A stretch of DNA of 64,000 nucleotides from Spirilliplanes yamanashiensis (GTDB lineage: Bacteria; Actinomycetota; Actinomycetes; Mycobacteriales; Micromonosporaceae): the NCBI RefSeq assembly GCF_016863475.1, contig NZ_BOOY01000029.1, positions 1 through 64,000 of the forward strand, in the 5' to 3' direction. The number at the start of each line of letters is the position of its first letter. Positions within the stretch are counted from its first letter, which is position 1. Shown here piece after piece: positions 44,780 to 52,474 of the stretch. Made by a program: the position numbers and the translations under genes. A model generated the notes under the pieces. That model did not search any database. It was not told the DNA's origin and saw nothing but the letters and a program-made list of their open reading frames with translations.

Positions 44780-45163
44780 ATGGGCCTGGTTAAGCCGTGG
44801 CACATCATCGTCCTGGTCGTCGTGCTGATCCTGCTGTTCGGCGCGAAGCGGCTCCCGGATGCGGCCCGGTCGCTCGGCCGGTCGCTGCGCATCATCAAGT
44901 CCGAGACCAAGGGCCTGATCGATGACGACAAGGACAGGGGCGACCTGTCGGAGAAGGCGGACGCCCAGCACGGGCGCCAGCCGCTGCACCCGACCGAGAT
45001 CCAGCACCCCGGCCAGCAGCCCCCGTACCAGGGCCAGCAGCCCTACCAGCAGCAGCCGTACCAGGGCCAGCAGCCGTACCAGCAGCCCCAGCAGCCGTAC
45101 GCGCAGCCGGGTCAGCCGCAGCAGCCCTTCGTCGACCCGGTGCAGCGCACCCAGGACCGCTGA
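44780..45163 (+). CDS. tatA: Twin-arginine translocase subunit TatA
   Basis: 127 residues. One N-terminal membrane helix ([20 protein letters not shown] with the conserved FG-x-x-x-LP hinge) followed by an amphipathic helix ([19 protein letters not shown]). The C-terminal tail is an unusual [10 protein letters not shown]-type repeat (residues about 78-120) rich in Gln, Pro and Tyr. TatA oligomerises to form the protein-conducting path for folded proteins. ATG at 44780 behind CTGGAG. Located nine bases before tatC. Confidence 0.93.
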   Translation: MGLVKPWHIIVLVVVLILLFGAKRLPDAARSLGRSLRIIKSETKGLIDDDKDRGDLSEKADAQHGRQPLHPTEIQHPGQQPPYQGQQPYQQQPYQGQQPYQQPQQPYAQPGQPQQPFVDPVQRTQDR

Positions 45164-45172
45164 TCCGCGGCC

Positions 45173-46108
45173 GTGGCGCTGACGCTTCGCCGTAAGAAGG
45201 GCCCGTCGAAGTTCGAGCAGGCCTCGGACGGCTCCATGACGCTCATGGAGCACCTGATCGAGCTCCGTTCGCGGCTCTTCAAGGCGGCCCTCGCCGTCGT
45301 GGCCGGCCTGATCGCCGGCCTGTTCCTCGCCCAGCCGGTCTTCGAACTGTTGAAGAGGCCGTACGAGGAACTGCCCGGTGCGGTCGGACTGGTGGCTCTC
45401 GGTCCTACTGATCCTTTTACCGTCAAGCTTCAGCTGGCCATGTGGATCGGCTTGCTGGTCGGCTCACCGGTCTGGATGTATCAGATGTGGGCGTTCGTCG
45501 CGCCCGGCCTGCACCGCCACGAACGCAAGTGGGCCTACGTCTTCGTGGCGCTGGCAGTGCCGCTGTTCTTCGCTGGTGCGGTGCTTGCCTGGTTCGTCGT
45601 CGACAAGAGTCTTTTCTTTCTCATTGATGCGGGTATCGGCGGCCTGACCACGTCGTTCGAGGCGAAACGCTACATCGACTTCGTCACCACGATGCTGCTG
45701 CTGTTCGGCGTCGCGTTCGAGTTCCCGCTGCTGCTGCTCATGCTCAACTTCACCGGCGTGGTCACCGCGCGGCGGCTGGCCAGCTGGTGGCGGGCGGTCA
45801 TCTTCATCTGCACCCTGTTCGCCGCCATCGTCACCCCCGACCCGGGCGTGTTCGGCATGCTGACCCTGGCGGGCGCGCTGTCGCTGCTGTACTTCATGGC
45901 GCTGGGCGTGGCGTTCATCAACGACCGGCGCAAGGGCCGCGGCAAGGAGCTGTACGCCGGCCTCGACGACGACGAGCTGTCGCCGCTGGAGGACGACCGG
46001 CACCCGGTGTCGGTCACCGACCGGATCGACGCCCCGGAACCCGTCCCGGCGCCCGAGCCGGTGGCCCGCCCGATGCCGCTCGAACGACGCTACGACGAGT
46101 CGACGTAG
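45173..46108 (+). CDS. tatC: Twin-arginine translocase subunit TatC
   Basis: 311 residues with six membrane helices. TatC is the receptor for twin-arginine signal peptides. Recognised by SMTLMEHLIELRSRLFKAAL, ALGPTDPFTVKLQLAMWIGL, PVWMYQMWAFVAPGLHRHER, and FEFPLLLLMLNFTGVV. The last about 60 residues form a charged, Pro-rich cytoplasmic tail. GTG start nine bases after tatA. Some codons around 45360-45640 use more A/T than neighbours, but the protein looks complete. Confidence 0.95.
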   Translation: MALTLRRKKGPSKFEQASDGSMTLMEHLIELRSRLFKAALAVVAGLIAGLFLAQPVFELLKRPYEELPGAVGLVALGPTDPFTVKLQLAMWIGLLVGSPVWMYQMWAFVAPGLHRHERKWAYVFVALAVPLFFAGAVLAWFVVDKSLFFLIDAGIGGLTTSFEAKRYIDFVTTMLLLFGVAFEFPLLLLMLNFTGVVTARRLASWWRAVIFICTLFAAIVTPDPGVFGMLTLAGALSLLYFMALGVAFINDRRKGRGKELYAGLDDDELSPLEDDRHPVSVTDRIDAPEPVPAPEPVARPMPLERRYDEST

Positions 46109-46139
46109 CACCCGCCGCCCAGCCGGTACCCTCCCGGCT

Positions 46140-47036
46140 GTGACCGACATGATCGCGGTGCTGGCCAACCCGGCGGCGGGCCGGGGCCGGCACCGCGGCC
46201 TGCTGCCCGGCGTCCTCGACCGGCTCGGCGCCGCCGGCGCCACCGTCGAGCTGCTCACCGCCGCCAGCGCCGGCGAGGCCGAGGCGGCGTGCCACGCCGC
46301 CGTCCGCGGCGGCGCCCGCGCCGTGGTGGCCGTCGGCGGCGACGGCACCGTCCACCGCGCCCTGCAGGCCGTCGCCGGGTCGGACGTCGCGTTCGGCATC
46401 GTGCCGGCCGGCACCGGCAACGACATCGCGGCCGCCGCCGGCCTGCCGCCGGACCCGCTGAGCGCGGCGTCCGCGCTGGCCGAGGCGCTGCGCGACGGCC
46501 GCACCCACCCGCTCGACCTTGCCCGCGTGACCACCGCGCACGGCGGGACGCGCTGGTTCGGCGGCGTGCTCGCCGCGGGCTTCGACGCCGTCGTCAACGA
46601 GCGCGCCAACCGGCTGCGCTGGCCCCGCGGCCCGCGCCGCTACGACCTGGCCATCGCCGTCGAGCTGGCCCGGCTGCGCCCCCGCGCGTACACCCTGACC
46701 CTCGACGGCGCCGAGCACCGGCTGCCGGCCGTGCTGGTCGCGGTGTGCAACACCGCCAGCTACGGCGGCGGCATCCGGATCGGGCCCGGCGCCGACCCGG
46801 CCGACGGGCTGCTCGACGTGGTCGTCGGCGCCCCGATGAGCCGGCGGACGCTGGCCCGGCTCACCCCGCACGTGCACCGCGGCACCCACGTCGGCGACCC
46901 GCTGGTCACCGTGCACCGGGCCCGCGAGGTCACCGTCGCCGCGGACGGCATCGTCGGGTACGCCGACGGCGAGCGCCTGGCCGCCCTGCCGCTCACGGTC
47001 ACCTGCGTGCCCGGCGCGCTGCGCCTGCTGGTGTGA
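46140..47036 (+). CDS. Diacylglycerol kinase family protein
   Basis: 298-residue lipid kinase with GGDGTVHRAL (residues about 67-76), PAGTGNDIAAAAGL and the C-terminal ADGIVGYADGERLAA. Conserved neighbour of tatC and helY in actinobacteria; in mycobacteria the equivalent gene follows tatAC. It presumably phosphorylates diacylglycerol or a related lipid at the membrane. GTG at 46140, 31 bp after tatC, so possibly in the tat operon. Distinct from the homologue at 7152-8081. Confidence 0.9.
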   Translation: MTDMIAVLANPAAGRGRHRGLLPGVLDRLGAAGATVELLTAASAGEAEAACHAAVRGGARAVVAVGGDGTVHRALQAVAGSDVAFGIVPAGTGNDIAAAAGLPPDPLSAASALAEALRDGRTHPLDLARVTTAHGGTRWFGGVLAAGFDAVVNERANRLRWPRGPRRYDLAIAVELARLRPRAYTLTLDGAEHRLPAVLVAVCNTASYGGGIRIGPGADPADGLLDVVVGAPMSRRTLARLTPHVHRGTHVGDPLVTVHRAREVTVAADGIVGYADGERLAALPLTVTCVPGALRLLV

Positions 47037-47075
47037 CCCGGCGGCCGGACGAGGGCGGCCGACGGCCGCGCCGGC

Positions 47076-47849
47076 TCAGCAGCCCGCCAGCGCCAGGCTC
47101 GCGCCCAGGCCGTTGACGGCGCCCGCCTCGCCCGCCGGCAGCACCAGCGCGGCGCAGCCCGCCCGCACCGCGCCCGCGTCGGCGGGGGAGTCGCCCACCA
47201 TCAGCGCCCGCTCCGGGTCGACGCCGATCATGCCGCAGGCGCGCAGGAAGATCGCCGGGTCGGGCTTGCAGCGGCCCACCTCGTACGACAGCGCGTACGC
47301 CCCGACCAGGTCGGCCAGGCCCCACGCGGCGAACAGCGGGCGGATGTCGAAGCCGACGTTGCTGACCACCGCCACCGGCACCCCCGCGTCGCGCAGCGCC
47401 CGCAGCGTGCCGGCGGTGTCCGCGTACGGGGCCCAGCCGTCGGGGCTGAGCAGGCGGTCGTACAGCGCGTCGGCGAGGCCGTCCACGTCGGAGCCGACGG
47501 TGGCGGCCAGTCCGGTGTAGGCGGCGCGGTGGCAATGCTCGTACAGGTCGCGGTCGGCCCACACGTCGGCCAGGTGCGGCGGCACCCGGTGCGGCAGCGG
47601 CCCGCCGGCCCGCCCGGCCATCACGAGCCGGTCGGCCAGGGCGGTCGCGCGGGCGCGTTCCAGCTCGACGCCGCAGCTGGCGGCGGCGGCGAGCACCCAG
47701 GCCACGGCGTCCTCGACCTGGGCGAGGGTGCCGTGGAAGTCGAACAGGACCCCCTCGACCGGCCGGCGGGGCGGCGTGGCGTCGGAGCACCGCGGGGCAG
47801 GGTTCGGACTGTCCGGCACGGGGTGCACGATACCGACCGGTCCGGACAC
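47076..47849 (-). CDS. HAD family hydrolase
   Basis: 257 residues. Haloacid dehalogenase phosphatase: motif I is altered to FDFHGTLAQ (His in place of the second Asp region common in some subfamilies; the general acid Asp of D-x-D is thus replaced), motif II VVSNVG, motif III GRCKPDP, motif IV VGDSPADAG. The change D-x-D to D-F-H may lower phosphatase activity or point to another leaving group. The start at 47849 is uncertain, since a GTG eight codons later fits equally. Convergent with the lipid kinase, divergent from helY. Confidence 0.8.
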   Translation of the reverse strand: MSGPVGIVHPVPDSPNPAPRCSDATPPRRPVEGVLFDFHGTLAQVEDAVAWVLAAAASCGVELERARATALADRLVMAGRAGGPLPHRVPPHLADVWADRDLYEHCHRAAYTGLAATVGSDVDGLADALYDRLLSPDGWAPYADTAGTLRALRDAGVPVAVVSNVGFDIRPLFAAWGLADLVGAYALSYEVGRCKPDPAIFLRACGMIGVDPERALMVGDSPADAGAVRAGCAALVLPAGEAGAVNGLGASLALAGC

Positions 47850-47926
47850 TCCCGGCGGGCGGCTCGCGACCGGCCGCGCCGCACCGCGGCGAGATCCTGT
47901 CGGCGGTGCCCACTAGCCTGGGGACC

Positions 47927-50698
47927 ATGACCAGCCCCGCGGAGCGGTACGCGGCGTCCCGGCGCCGGGCCGCTGCGGCGGCGCAGCACCCTGCGCTGAC
48001 CGCGTTCATGGACGGCCTGAGCTTCGACCTCGACGACTTCCAGCGCGCCGCCTGCGAGTCCCTCGAGCGCGGCTCCGGCGTGCTCGTCTGCGCGCCGACC
48101 GGGGCGGGCAAGACGGTCGTCGGCGAGTTCGCGGTGCACCTGGCGCTGACCGGCGCGCCCGGCCGCAAGTGCTTCTACACCACGCCGATCAAGGCGCTGT
48201 CCAACCAGAAGTACCACGACCTGGTCGAGCGGCACGGCGCGGCGAACGTCGGCCTGCTCACCGGCGACAACGCGATCAACGGCGACGCGCCCGTGGTGGT
48301 CATGACCACCGAGGTGCTGCGCAACATGCTCTACGCGGGCTCCGACACGCTGCGCGGCCTCGCGTACGTGGTGATGGACGAGGTGCACTACCTGGCCGAC
48401 CGGTTCCGCGGCGCGGTCTGGGAGGAGGTGATCATCCACCTGCCGGCGTCGGTCACCCTGGTCTCGCTGTCGGCCACCGTCAGCAACTACGAGGAGTTCG
48501 CCGACTGGCTGGTCACCGTCCGCGGCCAGACGGAGGTGGTGGTCAGCGAGGACCGGCCCGTGCCGCTGTGGCAGCACATGCTCGTCGGCCGGCGCATGTT
48601 CGACCTGTTCCACGACGCCGACGCCGCCCGCAAGCACGACGTGCACCCCGAGCTGCTGCGCTACTCGCGGGAGATGCTGCGCCGGCTGGAGATGACCACC
48701 GGCGCCGACCGCGGCCGCCCGGGCGCCCGGCCGCGCCGCTGGCAGCCGCCGCTGCGCGCCGACGTCGTCGAACGCCTCGACCGGGCGTCGCTGCTGCCCG
48801 CCATCCTGTTCATCTTCAGCCGGGCCGGCTGCGACGCCGCCGTGCAGCAGTGCCTGGCCGCCGGGCTGCGCCTCACCGACCCCGACGAGCGGGCCGCGAT
48901 TCGCGCCATCGCCACCGAGAAGGTCGCGGCGATCCCGCCGGAGGACCTCACCGTGCTGGGCTACTGGGAGTGGCTCGACGGCCTCGAGCGCGGCGTCGCC
49001 GCCCACCACGCCGGCATGCTGCCCGCCTTCAAGGAGGCGGTCGAGGAGTGCTTCGTCCGCGGCCTGGTCAAGGCGGTGTTCGCCACCGAGACCCTGGCGC
49101 TGGGCATCAACATGCCGGCCCGCTGCGTGGTGCTGGAGCGGCTGGTCAAGTTCAACGGCGAGGCGCACGTCGACCTGACCCCGGGGGAGTACACCCAGCT
49201 CACCGGCCGGGCCGGGCGGCGCGGCATCGACGTCGAGGGCCACGCCGTCGTGGTGTGGAGCCCCGAGGTCGACCCGCGGCACGTCGCCGGGCTGGCGTCC
49301 ACCCGCACCTACCCGCTGCGGTCCAGCTTCCGGCCGTCGTACAACATGGCGGTCAACCTGGTCGCCACCGTCGGCGCCGAGCGGGCCCGCACGCTGCTGG
49401 AGTCGTCGTTCGCGCAGTTCCAGGCCGACCGCTCCGTCGTCGGCCTGGCCCGCCAGGTGCAGCGCAACGTGGACACCATGGCCTCCTACGAGGCCGAGGC
49501 GGAGTGCCACCACGGCGACTTCGCCGAGTACTTCGCCATCCGGGTCGCCATCGCCGACCGCGAGCGCGACATCGCCCGGCAGGGCCGCCACCAGCAGCGC
49601 GCCGCGTCCGTGGCGTCGCTGGAGCGGCTGCGCGTCGGCGACGTCATCCGCGTCGCCCAGGGCCGCCGGGCCGGGCTGGCCGTCGTGCTCGACCCGGGTG
49701 TCGGCGGCTTCGGCGAGCCGCGGCCCATGGTGCTCACCCAGGACCGGTGGGCCGGCCGGGTCAGCACCGCCGACTTCGCCGGTCCCGTCGACGTGCTCGA
49801 CCGGGTGCGGGTGCCCAAGCACTTCAACCCGCGCTCGCCGGGCGCCCGCCGCGACCTGGCCGCCACGGTCGCCGCCACCGGCCACGACCGGCACCCCGGC
49901 CGCGCCGACCGGGCCGCCCGCGGCTCCGGCAAGGGCCGCGACCGCGGCGAGGACGCCGAGATCGCCCTGCTGAAGATCCAGATGCGGCAGCACCCCTGCC
50001 ACGCCTGCCCCGACCGCGAGGCGCACGCCCGCTGGGCCGAACGCCGGCACCGCCTGGAACGCGACACCGAGGCCCTGCGCGACAAGGTGTCCGGCCGCAC
50101 CGGCTCGCTGGCCCGCACGTTCGACCAGGTCTGCGCCGTGCTCGCCGGCCGCGGCTACCTGTCCGCCGACGGCGAGGTCACCGACGCCGGGCGGATGCTC
50201 GCCCGCATCTGGGCCGAGACCGACCTGCTCGTCGCCGAGTGCCTGCGCCGCGGCGTGTGGGACGGCCTCAGCCCCGAGGAGCTGGCCGCCGCCGTGTCCG
50301 TCGTGCTGTACGAGTCGCGCCGCGACGGCGAGGAACGCGCCAGCATCCCGCGCGGGCCCGTCGCCGACGCCATCGACGCCACCGGCAAGCTGTGGGCCGG
50401 CATCCAGGCCGAGGAGCAGGACCACGAGCTGTCGCTGACCCGCGAGCCCGACCTCGGCTTCGTGTGGCCCATGTACCGGTGGGCGCGCGGCGAGCCGCTG
50501 GCCCGCGTGCTGGCCAGCGGCACCCAGCTCGACCAGGACATGCCCGCCGGCGACTTCGTGCGCTGGGCCCGCCAGGTGCTCGACCTGCTCGGCCAGCTCA
50601 CCGACGCCGCGGGCGCGTCCGAGTCGCTGCGCGCCACCGCCCGGCAGGCGATGAGCGTGGTGAAGCGGGGCGTGCTGGCGTACCAGACGGGCCTGTAG
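47927..50698 (+). CDS. helY: DEAD/DEAH-box (Ski2/Mtr4-like) RNA helicase HelY
   Basis: 923 residues. Superfamily-2 helicase of the Ski2-like group. Walker A APTGAGKTVVGEFAV at about residue 57, motif Ia TTPIKALSNQKY, motif II MDEVHYLAD, motif III LSATVSN, then the second RecA domain with AAHHAGMLPAFKEAVEE and TGRAGRRGIDVEG (motifs IV-VI). The C-terminal DSHCT domain is last (PRGPVADAIDATGKLWAGIQ). The ATG at 47927 is chosen over one at 47906. Typically next to the tat operon in actinobacteria. Presumed role: RNA processing or degradation. Confidence 0.93.
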   Translation: MTSPAERYAASRRRAAAAAQHPALTAFMDGLSFDLDDFQRAACESLERGSGVLVCAPTGAGKTVVGEFAVHLALTGAPGRKCFYTTPIKALSNQKYHDLVERHGAANVGLLTGDNAINGDAPVVVMTTEVLRNMLYAGSDTLRGLAYVVMDEVHYLADRFRGAVWEEVIIHLPASVTLVSLSATVSNYEEFADWLVTVRGQTEVVVSEDRPVPLWQHMLVGRRMFDLFHDADAARKHDVHPELLRYSREMLRRLEMTTGADRGRPGARPRRWQPPLRADVVERLDRASLLPAILFIFSRAGCDAAVQQCLAAGLRLTDPDERAAIRAIATEKVAAIPPEDLTVLGYWEWLDGLERGVAAHHAGMLPAFKEAVEECFVRGLVKAVFATETLALGINMPARCVVLERLVKFNGEAHVDLTPGEYTQLTGRAGRRGIDVEGHAVVVWSPEVDPRHVAGLASTRTYPLRSSFRPSYNMAVNLVATVGAERARTLLESSFAQFQADRSVVGLARQVQRNVDTMASYEAEAECHHGDFAEYFAIRVAIADRERDIARQGRHQQRAASVASLERLRVGDVIRVAQGRRAGLAVVLDPGVGGFGEPRPMVLTQDRWAGRVSTADFAGPVDVLDRVRVPKHFNPRSPGARRDLAATVAATGHDRHPGRADRAARGSGKGRDRGEDAEIALLKIQMRQHPCHACPDREAHARWAERRHRLERDTEALRDKVSGRTGSLARTFDQVCAVLAGRGYLSADGEVTDAGRMLARIWAETDLLVAECLRRGVWDGLSPEELAAAVSVVLYESRRDGEERASIPRGPVADAIDATGKLWAGIQAEEQDHELSLTREPDLGFVWPMYRWARGEPLARVLASGTQLDQDMPAGDFVRWARQVLDLLGQLTDAAGASESLRATARQAMSVVKRGVLAYQTGL

Positions 50699-51472
50699 GT
50701 GGCGCTGTTCGTGCACTGCGCGCCGGAACCGCTGGCGCGCCGCATCCGCCGGGCCGGGCTCACCACCGCGCGCACGCACTGCTTCCCGGTGCTGCCCGTG
50801 TACCCCGTCACCCACCAGTGGGCCCGCGAGCTGCGCCGCCGCGGCCACCGCACCACCGTCGCGGTCACCTTCACCGTCCCCGACACCGAACCCGTCGAGG
50901 TCGGCCACTACCACGGCCCGAAGCAGACCCTGCCCGCGTCGGCCGCCGCCGGGCTCGTCCGCGGCCTCGACGACCCCCTCGGGTACGAGGTGGTGCTGCA
51001 CCGCCCCGTCCCGCCCGGCGACCTGCGCCGCGTCCGCCGGGTCCCCGGCACCGTCGGCTGGCGGTACCGCCCCGGCGAGCACGGGCGGCGGCCCTGCGCC
51101 TGCCCCGCCTGCCTGCCGCGCGGCGGCTACGGCGCCGAGCGGCTGCGCGCCCGGCTCGGCGAGTCCCGGCGCGGCGCCCGCCGCCCGTACCCGGTGCTGC
51201 TGGCCGAACTGCGCGCCGGCGACCCGGACCGGGTCACCGACGCCCTCGCCGAACTTGGCAACTGGAGCTACGGGCGGCTGCGCGGCCGCGGCCGCCTCGC
51301 CGACGTGGCCCCGCTCGCCGCCCATCCCGACCCGGAGGTGCGCCGCGTCCTCGCCGACGTCGCCCCCGCCTGGCGCGACCCGCTCACCGTCGCGCTGCTC
51401 ACTGCCCTGGCCGCCGACCCCGACCCCGACGTGCGCGAGGCCGCCGAGGAGTCCCTCGCCGACCTCGGCTAG
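50699..51472 (+). CDS. Unknown protein with Cys cluster and C-terminal HEAT-like repeats
   Basis: 257 residues; the GTG start follows the helY stop with no gap (TAGGTG), so it must be translated with the helicase. Residues 1-120 are an unassigned alpha/beta domain. GRRPCACPACLPRGGYG (about 131-145) is a Cys-x-Cys-x2-Cys knot that may bind zinc. The C-terminal 80 residues are HEAT-type repeats (ADVAPLAAHPDPEVRRVLAD and ALAADPDPDVREAAEES). Probably a partner of HelY in RNA handling, inferred from the coupling. Its stop overlaps the convergent exonuclease gene end by 4 bp. Confidence 0.7.
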   Translation: MALFVHCAPEPLARRIRRAGLTTARTHCFPVLPVYPVTHQWARELRRRGHRTTVAVTFTVPDTEPVEVGHYHGPKQTLPASAAAGLVRGLDDPLGYEVVLHRPVPPGDLRRVRRVPGTVGWRYRPGEHGRRPCACPACLPRGGYGAERLRARLGESRRGARRPYPVLLAELRAGDPDRVTDALAELGNWSYGRLRGRGRLADVAPLAAHPDPEVRRVLADVAPAWRDPLTVALLTALAADPDPDVREAAEESLADLG

Positions 51473-52386
51473 GCGTGCCCCGCCAGGGCGTCGACCAGGC
51501 GCCGGCACGGGCTCGCGATGTTCCACCGCTGCGCCAGCTCCATCAGGCGGTCGCCGTCCACCGGCGCCGACGGCAGCTCCGGGTCGAAGTCCGGCAGCGG
51601 CACGTCCCGCGCCACCCGGCACACCGGCACCGCCGCCACCAGGTAGTCCGTGGCGGCGGCCAGCTTCGCCCGCAGCCCCGGCGCGAACCCCGCCGCCGGG
51701 TCGTCCAGCGCCGCCAGGATCTCCTCCGCGCCGCCGTACCGGGTCACCAGCCGCGCCGCGGTCTTCTCACCCACCCCCGGCACCCCCGGCAGGCCGTCAC
51801 TGGGGTCGCCGCGCAGCGCCGCGAAGTCCGCGTACCACTTCGCCGGCACCCCGTACTTGCTCTCCACCAGCGCGTTGTCGGCGTCCTCGAGCTTGGCGAC
51901 GCCGCGGCCGCAGTACAGCAGGCGCACCCCGCGCTCGTCGTCGACCAGCTGGAACAGGTCCCGGTCGCCGGACACCACCTCGACCGGGGCGGGCTGCGTG
52001 GTGGCCAGCGTGCCCAGCACGTCGTCCGCCTCGTAGTTCTTGACCCCGAACGCGGCGATGCCCACCGCCTCCAGCACCTGCAGAATCACGTCGATCTGCG
52101 GCACCAGCGCCGACGGCACCTCCTCGCCGCCGTTGGGCGCCAGCCGGTGCCGCTTGTACGACGGCACCAGCTCCACCCGCCACGCCGGCCGCCAGTCCGC
52201 GTCGAGCGCGCACACCAGCCGCCCGGGCCGCCGGGTGCGGATCAGCGTGGACACCATGTCGAGGAACCCGCGCACGGCGTTGACGGGCTCACCCGCGTCG
52301 GTGCGGGCGGCGGACTCCGGGATGCCGTGGAAGGCGCGGAAGTACAGGCTGGGAGCATCGACGGCGAGCAGCGGGCGCGTGGTCAC
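51469..52386 (-). CDS. 5'-3' exonuclease (DNA polymerase I N-terminal-like)
   Basis: 305 residues. Flap endonuclease-like nuclease: LVCALDADWRPAWRVELVPS, then YKRHR, KNYEADDVLGTLA, EVVSGDRDLFQLVDD and the helix-hairpin DGLPGVPGVGEKTAARLV carry the metal-binding Asp set. Stand-alone homologue of the 5' nuclease domain of PolA, about the size of the T5/T7-type and actinobacterial stand-alone forms. GTG at 52384-52386. Role probably in RNA primer removal or flap processing. Divergent from the PIG-V-like gene. Confidence 0.9.
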   Translation of the reverse strand: MTTRPLLAVDAPSLYFRAFHGIPESAARTDAGEPVNAVRGFLDMVSTLIRTRRPGRLVCALDADWRPAWRVELVPSYKRHRLAPNGGEEVPSALVPQIDVILQVLEAVGIAAFGVKNYEADDVLGTLATTQPAPVEVVSGDRDLFQLVDDERGVRLLYCGRGVAKLEDADNALVESKYGVPAKWYADFAALRGDPSDGLPGVPGVGEKTAARLVTRYGGAEEILAALDDPAAGFAPGLRAKLAAATDYLVAAVPVCRVARDVPLPDFDPELPSAPVDGDRLMELAQRWNIASPCRRLVDALAGHA

Positions 52387-52474
52387 ACCGAACACCCTGG
52401 CACATCCCCAGCCCGGGCCGAACCTGCCGCCCCGATCACTAGACTGGGCCGGGCGTGATCGGTGAAGGAGCGCG

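Noticed and set aside
47621-51622. 1,333-codon antisense frame opposite helY
   Set aside because: It is the reverse shadow of helY and its neighbour; there are no domains, and helY itself has all helicase motifs in the plus frame.
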